This document shows positions 8,197 through 15,474 of a stretch of DNA of 64,000 bases, piece by piece; the first letter of the stretch is position 1, and every line of letters starts with the position of its first letter. The DNA is taken from positions 935,001 through 999,000 of the forward strand of contig CANMJH010000002.1 of assembly GCA_947498125.1 (NCBI GenBank). The letters are read 5' to 3'. The DNA is from an uncultured Nioella sp. (GTDB taxonomy: Bacteria; Pseudomonadota; Alphaproteobacteria; Rhodobacterales; Rhodobacteraceae). A program made the position numbers and the translations under genes. The notes beneath the pieces were generated by a model that searched no databases, was not told the origin of the DNA, and was given only the letters and a program-made list of their open reading frames with translations.

Positions 8197-9261
8197 ATGA
8201 AACGCTATAGCACTTACCTTTTTCCCTGCATTCTGATGATGTTGCCAAGCGCCGCACTGGCGCAGGACGATGTAGCCGAGGCGGCAGCGCAATGTCTTGA
8301 GCTGGCTGGCCCACCTGATGCAGGCGTACCGCTGTCCGAGGATTTGCAGGAAGAAGGGTTCGTTGCGCTGGAAGAGGCTGAACCGTTTTGCCGCGCTGCT
8401 ATTGATGGCGGGGCCACCGATCCACTTCTCTATTTCAATATGGGCGCCTTTCATCAGCTTTATGGCGATCATGAAGAGGCGATGGAGGCGTTCCAATATG
8501 CCGCCGATAACGGCGTCGCCGCCGCCCAGACGAAACTGGGTGATTACCATCTTTTCGGCATTGGCCCACTGCGCCGGGACCCCGAGACTGCCGTTGGGTA
8601 TTTTGAAGCTGGAGCCGAGGCAGGCGATCCGCCCGCCCTTATGACCCTTGGCTTATTGCACCGCATTGGAATGGGCGTTCCGCGTGACAACGCGCAGATG
8701 ATCGACCTTATGGCGCAGGCGGCCGAAGGCGGCTACCACTTCGCGCAATTCCGGCTGGGGCAAATTTATCTGACTGGAGAGGGTTTTCCCGGCGGCGCAG
8801 ACACGTCCCTTGGGATTCCAAATCGAGAAGAGGCCGCGCGGCTTTTGGCACTGGCCGCTGAACAGGGCAACATTGAAGCCGTGCTGGAATTGGCCAAGCT
8901 GCATTCGGAAGTTGATGGCCCCGGAACCGGCGACCCCGACGCACAATATCGCTGGACTCAAGCCGCCGTCGAAGCCGGCCTTGATGAGGCCGTTGGCGCG
9001 CTTGGTTTCCTTTATGAACGCGGCCGCGGGGTTGAGGCTGACCCGGAACGCGCCGCCGAACTTTATGTCGAAGCGCTAGAAAGCGGTGAGGTCGATATTG
9101 ACGATCTTCGCGGCGAGGTTGGCGGCTACGTTCCGCCATGGGACCGCCAAACCGCCATTGCATTCCAGCTGATCCTACAGGAGCGCGGCCTGTATCGTGG
9201 GGCCATTGACGGCATTATCGGTCCCGGTAGTCGCGCAGGTGCGGCGGCTTTGGACGACTGA
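8197..9261 (+). CDS. Secreted Sel1-repeat protein with C-terminal peptidoglycan-binding-like motif
   Basis: 354 residues starting at 8197, where the sequence becomes a clear signal peptide (MKRYSTYLF to SAALAQ); earlier TTG starts would spoil it. Several Sel1-like repeats follow, for example AAAQTKLGDYHLFGIGP, PPALMTLGLLHRIGMG, HFAQFRLGQIYLTGEG and DEAVGALGFLYERGRG. The extreme C-terminus, FQLILQERGLYRGAIDGIIGPG, matches the first half of a peptidoglycan-binding (PG_binding_1) repeat and the protein stops right after it. It is probably a periplasmic scaffold protein, with partners unknown. Divergent from the arabinofuranose operon across about 200 bases. Confidence 0.85.
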   Translation: MKRYSTYLFPCILMMLPSAALAQDDVAEAAAQCLELAGPPDAGVPLSEDLQEEGFVALEEAEPFCRAAIDGGATDPLLYFNMGAFHQLYGDHEEAMEAFQYAADNGVAAAQTKLGDYHLFGIGPLRRDPETAVGYFEAGAEAGDPPALMTLGLLHRIGMGVPRDNAQMIDLMAQAAEGGYHFAQFRLGQIYLTGEGFPGGADTSLGIPNREEAARLLALAAEQGNIEAVLELAKLHSEVDGPGTGDPDAQYRWTQAAVEAGLDEAVGALGFLYERGRGVEADPERAAELYVEALESGEVDIDDLRGEVGGYVPPWDRQTAIAFQLILQERGLYRGAIDGIIGPGSRAGAAALDD

Positions 9262-9425
9262 CACCTGTAGAGGTACCGCGCGGAAACACAGCAACAAAGA
9301 GGCAATATTTTTTTAGGCGGCGCTCCGGAAGTGGCGGGGGTGAATGTCGTGCTTTCGTTTGTGGAACGAACTCGCTGCTATCAAATGGCCTTGCGCTGCG
9401 CGTCAGCGAATTGTGGATGCCTGAC

Positions 9426-9803
9426 TTAAATCCAAATCGCTTTAAGCAACCAGATCCCCATCGCCGCGCCAGGTGCAAGGGTGACGAACATGGCGCCGCC
9501 CCGTAATTTGCTGTCGTAAAGCACGAAATGCAGCACCCGGCCCGCTAAAAAACCAATGACGGCCAGCCAAAGCCATGTTTGGGCTAGGCCCGCGTACTCA
9601 GCCGCGCCCAAGATCAACACAAAGCTTGGGGCGTTTTCCATTAGGTTACCGTGGATGCGAATGCGCTTGAATAGCACAGGATTACTGCCATCTGCCCTTA
9701 GAATATTTACACTGCCACGAAGAATTCCGATCCACCCGGTAAGCGGGATCAGTGCAATGACGAGGATGCTGAGACAGGTGAACGTGATGGGTAACAATTC
9801 CAT
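9426..9803 (-). CDS. MAPEG-family integral membrane protein
   Basis: 125 residues with four hydrophobic segments and the MAPEG signature RIRIHGNLMENAP. MAPEG proteins are membrane glutathione transferases or peroxidases, and bacterial members are often linked to detoxification of lipophilic compounds. The gene is divergent from a TetR regulator, with a perfect inverted-repeat operator between them, so it is the probable target of that repressor. Substrate not predictable from sequence. Confidence 0.85.
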   Translation of the reverse strand: MELLPITFTCLSILVIALIPLTGWIGILRGSVNILRADGSNPVLFKRIRIHGNLMENAPSFVLILGAAEYAGLAQTWLWLAVIGFLAGRVLHFVLYDSKLRGGAMFVTLAPGAAMGIWLLKAIWI

Positions 9804-9877
9804 TAAAGACGCCTTTGGCTATGAGATGATCCGGCGCAATTTGCGCTGCGGCTTTCGGCCAAAATCGCAAAGGTCTA

Positions 9878-9897
9878 AATATGTTCAAGAACATATT
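9878..9897. promoter_or_regulatory. Probable TetR operator (perfect 9-2-9 inverted repeat)
   Basis: AATATGTTC (9878-9886) and GAACATATT (9889-9897) form a perfect palindrome with a two-base spacer. A further half site AGAACAT follows at 9901-9907. It lies between the divergent MAPEG and TetR genes, the usual position and geometry for autoregulated TetR operators. Confidence 0.75.
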
Positions 9898-9942
9898 AAA
9901 AGAACATGATAAAGTGGCGCAATCTGCCATTTGGAACCTCTC

Positions 9943-10527
9943 ATGCCCTATTCTGCCGTCCACAAAGCCGAGACCCGCAAACGTATCGTCGAAGCGGCGC
10001 GTGTTCTTTTTAATCGCAATGGGTTTTCGGATGTCACTATCGATCAGATCATGGAAAAGGCCGGGCTGACTCGGGGCGGGTTTTACAATCACTTCCCGAA
10101 TAAAAGCGCCCTTTTTGCCGAATCCGTGGCCAGTTTTCTGAATGGGCGCGGAAAAGATTGGCGGGATCAGGCGGGCGTTGATCCCGAAATTGGCGGGCCC
10201 GAAACGGTGCGTGCAATGATCAACAGCTATTTATCAAAACTACATGCCGACGACTTGGACGGGCAATGCCCGATGATCGCTCTTCCGTCAGATGTCGCGC
10301 GTGCCACGCCCGAGGCCCGTCAGTCTTACGAAGGCCTCTTACGTGCGATGATCTGGCTGTATGAGAATAACCTTCCGGAAGAGGCACCGGATACACGGGA
10401 AAAAGCCTGTGTTCTTGCGGCGCTTAGCATCGGGGGCATGGTGCTGTCTCGCACGGTCGAAGATCAGAGCCTTGCGGATGAGCTCCGCCAGGCCGCCAAA
10501 ATGTTTGCCCTAGACGCGGTCGCCTAG
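9943..10527 (+). CDS. TetR/AcrR-family transcriptional repressor
   Basis: 194 residues from the ATG at 9943 (MPYSAVHKAETRK); a TTG 12 bases earlier is possible but less likely. The N-terminal TetR helix-turn-helix is clear: RIVEAARVLFNRNGFSDVTIDQIMEKAGLTRGGFYNHFPNKSALF, with the recognition helix at GLTRGGFYNHF. The C-terminal ligand domain contains CPMIALPSDVAR and SIGGMVLSRT, as in repressors of the AcrR/QacR type that sense small organic molecules. It is divergent from the MAPEG gene, and the operator at 9878-9897 suggests it represses both. Confidence 0.9.
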   Translation: MPYSAVHKAETRKRIVEAARVLFNRNGFSDVTIDQIMEKAGLTRGGFYNHFPNKSALFAESVASFLNGRGKDWRDQAGVDPEIGGPETVRAMINSYLSKLHADDLDGQCPMIALPSDVARATPEARQSYEGLLRAMIWLYENNLPEEAPDTREKACVLAALSIGGMVLSRTVEDQSLADELRQAAKMFALDAVA

Positions 10528-10538
10528 GGCAAAGGGGG

Positions 10539-11249
10539 TCAAGGCATCTGCAAGAGACGGCCAAAGCCCTTGATTTTATCATCAACGCCCAGTTTGCGCA
10601 GCGCTGTCCAATAGCTGGCGGCATTGACAGTCACGACAGGTTTGCCGTGCTTTTCTTCCAACTGCTCGATGAGGGGCACAACGCTGAGCGCCCCGCCAAC
10701 ATGCAAAAGCACATCGATATCCGGACGGTCCATTTCCTCAAACGCGGCAAAAATGGCTTCATCCGTGACTTTGATGATCTCTTCGGGCAACGGCACACCC
10801 AAACAGTGGTCGCTGACAACCTCAAAGCCCATTTCTTCGTAGAAGCTTTTGGCGCTGTCCGAATACCGCTGATGCATGGGCGACAGGATCGAAACGCGTT
10901 TTGCGTTTAGCGCTTTCAGCGCCCCAACCGTCGCGTCGCCACCCAAAACCATCGGCACATCGCCAATTGCAGTCTGCAAAATCTCGCGGTGCGTGTCCTG
11001 ACGCGCCTTTGACCAATCGCGCATTTCCAATGAATTGCCGACCACAACGATATCAGGCCAACAGCCCAAAGCGCCGGGAATCACTGCCGCAGTTGCCTCG
11101 GACACCTTATCGGCCTGACCCAAATCGATCCGGTAAACCTGATTGTTGATGCCGTCCGGGCGCATCATCTCGTATTCCGGCTGCATATTGGCATTCTGCA
11201 GCGGTACGTGCAGCGCCATCACGCCGCGCGGTCCATATCTGTCTGGCAT
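10539..11249 (-). CDS. AMDase/maleate-isomerase-fold protein without the usual catalytic cysteines
   Basis: 236 residues with the Asp/Glu racemase-like double fold: LGCWPDIVVVGNSLEMRDW, GDVPMVLGGDATVGALKAL, KRVSILSP and GKPVVTVNAASYWTALRKLG. Active family members (maleate isomerase, Asp racemase) carry a cysteine in each half, and arylmalonate decarboxylase carries one. At the matching places this protein has VVGNS and HVGGALS, so both are absent. The reaction is therefore unknown and classical racemisation is unlikely. It is convergent with the TetR gene, 11 bases away. Confidence 0.82.
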   Translation of the reverse strand: MPDRYGPRGVMALHVPLQNANMQPEYEMMRPDGINNQVYRIDLGQADKVSEATAAVIPGALGCWPDIVVVGNSLEMRDWSKARQDTHREILQTAIGDVPMVLGGDATVGALKALNAKRVSILSPMHQRYSDSAKSFYEEMGFEVVSDHCLGVPLPEEIIKVTDEAIFAAFEEMDRPDIDVLLHVGGALSVVPLIEQLEEKHGKPVVTVNAASYWTALRKLGVDDKIKGFGRLLQMP

Positions 11250-11345
11250 CTCTTTCGGAACCTTCTCATTGAGTAATATAGTGCTGCGGGCTGCATAAAA
11301 CGCGCAATTCCCTTGCGTGGCAAGTCGCTATTCGCAGCGTCGAGA

Positions 11346-11861
11346 TCAGGTCAAAAATGACGGCCCTAGTGTGCTGTCGTTCCAATATTCGTTCAGCGCG
11401 ACGAGGTCATCATGTGGAAACGGATCACGATATTTTTGATAAGATTGCTCGAACATACCGACATGGGCCTTCCAAAGGTCCGCTATGATCATTGTCATAA
11501 ATCTGCGGCGTCTGATACAGGTCATCAGGACCGGCACGCCAGGTGCGCAACCAGGGTCTGTGGGAGTACTGCCGCCGACATCATAGATTGAGATACATAT
11601 AACGTGGTGCTGTTTGGGATCCGGTGTCAGGTCAATGATGACGCCGCCCGGCTCATCCGCCAAAGCTACTCGTGTCGCAACGTTGTCAATGGTTGCCCGA
11701 ACAAGTGCCATCATCTCGGCTGCGAAATCCGTAAAAACGCCGCTAACGGGAAAGATCTGCAGCGCGCCGTCCTGCAGAACAATCAATTGGCTCCAACCAT
11801 GCAGCCCAAATTCGCAAAATAATTGTGTTCTATCATCGAGGGGCAGAAGGGGCGACGGCAT
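11346..11861 (-). CDS. Protein of unknown function
   Basis: 171 residues from the ATG at 11861 (MPSPLLPLDD). The frame stays open to an ATG at 11951, which would overlap the upstream gene by 53 bases. No signal peptide or membrane span is evident. The sequence is a mixed alpha/beta soluble type with LHGWSQLIVLQDG, GVIIDLTP and HHVICISIYDVGG, ending in an aromatic-rich tail (ALNEYWNDSTLG). No family recognised. It follows the DUF6476-type gene on the same strand and may be co-transcribed. Confidence 0.6.
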   Translation of the reverse strand: MPSPLLPLDDRTQLFCEFGLHGWSQLIVLQDGALQIFPVSGVFTDFAAEMMALVRATIDNVATRVALADEPGGVIIDLTPDPKQHHVICISIYDVGGSTPTDPGCAPGVPVLMTCIRRRRFMTMIIADLWKAHVGMFEQSYQKYRDPFPHDDLVALNEYWNDSTLGPSFLT

Positions 11862-11898
11862 AGGTTCAATGGTCCAACTGGTTAGATCAGCGCCCTTT

Positions 11899-12213
11899 CT
11901 ATTCAGGGCTGACCGTGATGGTTTGGCGCAGCTCGCCGCCTTGACGTCCAAAGATAAGGATCTGGTCGCTTTCGGTCACAACCGCATACCAATCGCTGCC
12001 AAGGGTGATGGCGCGAGGTGTCTCGCCCTCGGGTAAAGTGATCTCATCTGGCAAAAGCAAATCCGAGCCATCGGGGAAGCGCGTGACAAATGTCACTACG
12101 ACCGTTATCAGCCCGACAATCATCACCACGGTCAATACCGTCACGAGGGTTCGAAGGACGCGCAGATTAAGCGGATCCTTTGTGTCATCCTCAGTGTTAG
12201 GAGCGTTTTCCAT
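11899..12213 (-). CDS. DUF6476-type small membrane protein
   Basis: 104 residues: a charged N-terminus, one membrane helix (about residues 20-45, LRTLVTVLTVVMIVGLITVV), then a short periplasmic part with LPDEITLPEGETPRAITLG and DQILIFG. This layout matches a small family I know from Rhodobacteraceae genomes, often next to rluD; function unknown. Its ATG (12211-12213 read in reverse) overlaps the ATG of rluD (12212-12214), so the two divergent genes share two bases and each gene's ribosome site lies inside the other's coding sequence. Confidence 0.8.
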   Translation of the reverse strand: MENAPNTEDDTKDPLNLRVLRTLVTVLTVVMIVGLITVVVTFVTRFPDGSDLLLPDEITLPEGETPRAITLGSDWYAVVTESDQILIFGRQGGELRQTITVSPE

Positions 12214-13237
12214 GTCCGGCCCTTCGCATAAATTTATTGAAGTCAGCATTGGCCCTGACCCGGCCGGGCGTCTTGATAAGGCACTGGCCCGCGAAGTGCC
12301 AGAGGAAGCAAGCCTTTCACGGTCTCGCCTTGCCCGCTTGATTGCAGTAGGCGCTGTTGCCGTGAATGGCAAGGTTGAGACCAACGGCAAGGCCAAGCTG
12401 GCCGAAGGCGATAACGTCGTTATCACAGTCGAAGAGGCCAGCGAGGTTGAAACGGCGCCAGAAGATATTCCGCTGGAGATCCTTTATGAGGATGACGACC
12501 TGATCGTTATCAACAAGCCTGTCGGCATGGTCGTACATCCCGCGCCCGGCACCCCCTCGGGCACCTTAGTAAACGCGCTGCTGCATCATTTCGGCGGCAA
12601 CCTTTCCGGTATTGGCGGTGAAAAGCGTCCGGGGATTGTTCACCGGATCGATAAAGACACGTCGGGCCTGCTTGTGGTCGCCAAATCCGACAAAGCCCAT
12701 CATGGTCTGGCCGCTCAATTCGAAAAGCATACGGTCGAACGTCATTACCTTGCCATTTGCCACGGCGTACCCGATGCGGCCGATCCGCGGCTGCGGGGCG
12801 TGCCCGGGACCAGTTTTGAAACCGGCAATATTCTGAAGATCACAACGCAGCTGGCGCGCCACAAAACGGATCGGCAGCGTCAGGCGGTTCTGTTTAATGG
12901 CGGACGGCACGCTGTGACGCGGGCCCGCATTGAAGAGGGATTTGGCCCCGTTGCCCTGATCAATTGCTGGCTGGAAACCGGACGCACGCATCAGATCCGT
13001 GTGCATATGGCCCATGCGGGCCATGTTTTGGTGGGCGATCAAACCTATGGTGGCCGAAGAAAAGTGTCTGCCAAAGCAGTCGGAGAGGTCGTGGCTGAAA
13101 CATTGAACCGCTTCCCCCGTCAGGCGCTACATGCGGCCAGCCTTGGGTTTATCCACCCAGTAACCGGGGAAAGCCTGCAATTTCAAGTAGATATGCCCGC
13201 TGACATGCAAGAATTGCTGCAACTCTTGCGCGAATAA
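12212..13237 (+). CDS. rluD: 23S rRNA pseudouridine synthase RluD family
   Basis: 341 residues. An N-terminal S4 RNA-binding domain (RLDKALAREVPEEASLSRSRLARLI) is followed by the RluA-type catalytic domain with HRIDKDTSGLLVVAKS, where Asp147 is the expected catalytic residue, and later GRTHQIRVHMAH. The enzyme converts uridines of 23S rRNA helix 69 to pseudouridine. The ATG at 12212 has GGAG eight bases upstream and is the only start that keeps the S4 domain without a nonsense leader. The start overlaps that of the divergent DUF6476 gene; rpoH follows downstream with its own promoter region. Confidence 0.93.
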   Translation: MSGPSHKFIEVSIGPDPAGRLDKALAREVPEEASLSRSRLARLIAVGAVAVNGKVETNGKAKLAEGDNVVITVEEASEVETAPEDIPLEILYEDDDLIVINKPVGMVVHPAPGTPSGTLVNALLHHFGGNLSGIGGEKRPGIVHRIDKDTSGLLVVAKSDKAHHGLAAQFEKHTVERHYLAICHGVPDAADPRLRGVPGTSFETGNILKITTQLARHKTDRQRQAVLFNGGRHAVTRARIEEGFGPVALINCWLETGRTHQIRVHMAHAGHVLVGDQTYGGRRKVSAKAVGEVVAETLNRFPRQALHAASLGFIHPVTGESLQFQVDMPADMQELLQLLRE

Positions 13238-13339
13238 CGCTCCTAACATGTGCACAATTGCACGTGAATTCCCTGAAACACGGATTGCACTGCGCATCCG
13301 CGCATCTTAATTTTCTATTCAGAAATTTGAGGCATAGGC

Positions 13340-13370
13340 CTTGAACCGATCGGTTCAGTACCCAAATAGG
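13340..13370 (+). promoter_or_regulatory. Candidate rpoH promoter/operator with 14-base palindrome
   Basis: A perfect palindrome GAACCGATCGGTTC (13343-13356) overlaps CTTGAA (13340-13345). CCCAAATA at 13361-13368 follows with a 15-base spacer from TTGAA, resembling a heat-shock sigma promoter (TTGAA, then CCCCAT-like). Autoregulation of rpoH is plausible; the exact transcription start is not visible. Confidence 0.4.
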
Positions 13371-13421
13371 GTATAAGTTAATCGGTTTTACATTATGCAA
13401 GTTGAACAGGGGAACGGAAAC

Positions 13422-14318
13422 ATGAGCAGTTACGCCAATCTCCCGGCGCCCTCGCCGGAACAGGGCCTGAACCGTTATCTTCAGGAAATTCGGAAGTTCC
13501 CGATGCTGGAACCCGAAGAAGAATACATGCTGGCCAAAAGCTGGGTCGATCACGAGGACAGTGCCGCGGCACATAAACTCGTGACCAGCCACCTACGTCT
13601 GGCCGCGAAAATCGCCATGGGCTACCGTGGCTATGGTTTGCCGCAGGCCGAAGTTATTTCCGAGGCCAATGTTGGCCTTATGCAGGCGGTCAAGAAATTC
13701 GACCCTGAAAAGGGCTTCCGTCTTGCGACTTATGCAATGTGGTGGATCCGCGCCTCGATCCAGGAATATGTCCTGCGGTCGTGGTCGATGGTTAAGCTGG
13801 GTACAACTTCTGCGCAGAAGAAACTGTTCTTCAACCTGCGCAAGGCCAAAGCCCGTATCGGCGCCTTGGAAGATGGCGATCTCCGCCCGGAAAACGTTGC
13901 CCGTATCGCCAATGATCTTGGCGTGACCGAGGATGAGGTTATCTCGATGAACCGCCGCATGTCCGGCGGCGATGCGTCGCTGAACGCGATGGTCGGATCG
14001 GAAGATGATAGCGCGACGCAGTGGCAGGATTGGCTGGAAGACGAAGACGCTGACCAAGCTGGCGACTACGAAAAGCGCGATGAGATGCAACAGCGTCTGG
14101 CGCTGATGGAAGAAGCGATGTCGGTTCTTAACGACCGCGAACGTGATATCCTGACCCAACGCCGCCTGCAGGAAAGCGCGGTCACGCTAGAGGACCTATC
14201 GGGCGTCTATAATGTCAGCCGCGAACGCATTCGCCAGATTGAAGTGCGCGCCTTTGAAAAGCTGCAAAAGAAAATGCGTGAACTGGCACGTGAACAAGGG
14301 ATGCTGGCGACCGCCTAA
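13422..14318 (+). CDS. rpoH: RNA polymerase heat-shock sigma factor RpoH (RpoHI-like)
   Basis: 298 residues from the ATG at 13422 (MSSYANLPAPSPEQG); an in-frame ATG at 13395 would add nine residues. Sigma-70 region 2 shows as HLRLAAKIAMGYRGYGLP, EANVGLMQAVKKFDPEKGFRLATYAMWWIRASIQEY. The RpoH box QKKLFFNLRKAKARIGA follows, and region 4.2 is VTLEDLSGVYNVSRERIRQIEVRAFEKL. It directs transcription of chaperone and protease genes after heat or oxidative stress. The sequence resembles RpoHI of Rhodobacter more than RpoHII, as far as I recall the two. A strong terminator follows. Confidence 0.96.
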   Translation: MSSYANLPAPSPEQGLNRYLQEIRKFPMLEPEEEYMLAKSWVDHEDSAAAHKLVTSHLRLAAKIAMGYRGYGLPQAEVISEANVGLMQAVKKFDPEKGFRLATYAMWWIRASIQEYVLRSWSMVKLGTTSAQKKLFFNLRKAKARIGALEDGDLRPENVARIANDLGVTEDEVISMNRRMSGGDASLNAMVGSEDDSATQWQDWLEDEDADQAGDYEKRDEMQQRLALMEEAMSVLNDRERDILTQRRLQESAVTLEDLSGVYNVSRERIRQIEVRAFEKLQKKMRELAREQGMLATA

Positions 14319-14349
14319 TATCCTTTTCCATCAAAAACCCCTCAAGACG

Positions 14350-14380
14350 AGGCCCGCCCTTTTCGGCGGGCCTTTCTCTT
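14350..14380 (+). terminator. rpoH terminator
   Basis: AGGCCCGCC (14350-14358) pairs with GGCGGGCCT (14365-14373) around a six-base loop, followed by a T-rich tract. Confidence 0.85.
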
Positions 14381-14420
14381 TGTAGGCTCGCCCCAACTAG
14401 ATAATCGGGGAGAACAGATC

Positions 14421-15395
14421 ATGGGCCAAACCATCCGTTGGGGCATTCTGGGCACAGCGCATTTCGCGCTCGGCACAATGGGGCCTGCGATCCATAACAG
14501 CCGCAACGCCGTTCTGGCTGCTGTTGCCACGCGTTCGCGTGAAAAGGCCGCGCCATTTCTTGAATTCGCGCCCGAAATGCGGGTTCATCACAGCTATGAC
14601 GCGATGTTGGTTGATCCCGAAATCGATGCGATCTATATCCCGTTGCCCAATTCGATGCATGTCGACTGGTCGCGCAAAGCCGCCGAAGCGGGCAAACATG
14701 TGCTTTGCGAAAAGCCAATTGCCCTCAAATCCTCCGAGATCGACGGCCTCATTGCCACACGCGATGCAACCGGCTGTCTGATCGCAGAGGCCTACATGAT
14801 CCCTCATCACCCACAATGGCAGCGCATGCGCGAGATGGTGCAGGGCGGCGAAATTGGTGAGCTGCTGCATATCGACAGCTATTTTACCTTCAACCAAACA
14901 AACCTTAGGGACATCCGTTTTAACCCGGAAATGGGCGGCGGTGTATTGCCGGATATCGGGGTTTACACGCTTGGCTCGGCCCGTCTTGCAACCGGGGCCG
15001 AACCGACAGATTTTTGCGCGCGGCTGGGTTGGAAATATGGCGTCGATGTCACGGCACAGATCTGGGCAAATTTTGGCGCGACCACCTGCTCGATATACAT
15101 GTCGATGGAAGCGCCGGAACGCCAATATGTCAGTTACCACGGTACAAAAGGCACGATTGAGCTGCAAGCACCGTTCAACCCGGTTGTCTATAAAGAGGCT
15201 CAAATACGTATCACCCGCCCCGGCTGGAGCGAAGAGGTGGTCCGCATGCCGCGCGACCGTCAATATATTAACCAAGTCGAAGCCTTCGGCCGCACAATCA
15301 CAACGGGCGCTGCATATCCCGTGCCACTAGAGTTTTCACGCGGCACCCAAGACACGCTGGAAGCGGTCTATGGCGCTGACCAAAACGCGCCGTGA
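14421..15395 (+). CDS. Gfo/Idh/MocA-family NAD(P)-dependent oxidoreductase
   Basis: 324 residues. The N-terminal Rossmann domain has WGILGTAHFA and the family signature HVLCEKPIAL (catalytic-site Lys of EKP). The C-terminal alpha/beta domain includes RDIRFNPEMGGGVLPDIGVYTL, typical of members acting on cyclic sugars or dihydrodiols. The exact substrate cannot be read. It lies 79 bases before a flavin-dependent halogenase-type gene on the same strand; whether they share a pathway is open. Confidence 0.9.
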   Translation: MGQTIRWGILGTAHFALGTMGPAIHNSRNAVLAAVATRSREKAAPFLEFAPEMRVHHSYDAMLVDPEIDAIYIPLPNSMHVDWSRKAAEAGKHVLCEKPIALKSSEIDGLIATRDATGCLIAEAYMIPHHPQWQRMREMVQGGEIGELLHIDSYFTFNQTNLRDIRFNPEMGGGVLPDIGVYTLGSARLATGAEPTDFCARLGWKYGVDVTAQIWANFGATTCSIYMSMEAPERQYVSYHGTKGTIELQAPFNPVVYKEAQIRITRPGWSEEVVRMPRDRQYINQVEAFGRTITTGAAYPVPLEFSRGTQDTLEAVYGADQNAP

Positions 15396-15474
15396 GGAAT
15401 TTTTCCTACGGGCTTGGACATTGAATTGACCCATCGTAAGCTGCCTTGAATCGCATCACGGGTTTTCGGGGGTA

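Noticed and set aside
14397-15275. Minus-strand open frame (292 aa) opposite the Gfo/Idh gene
   Set aside because: The plus strand has an intact Gfo/Idh protein with EKP motif; the minus frame has no domain character.
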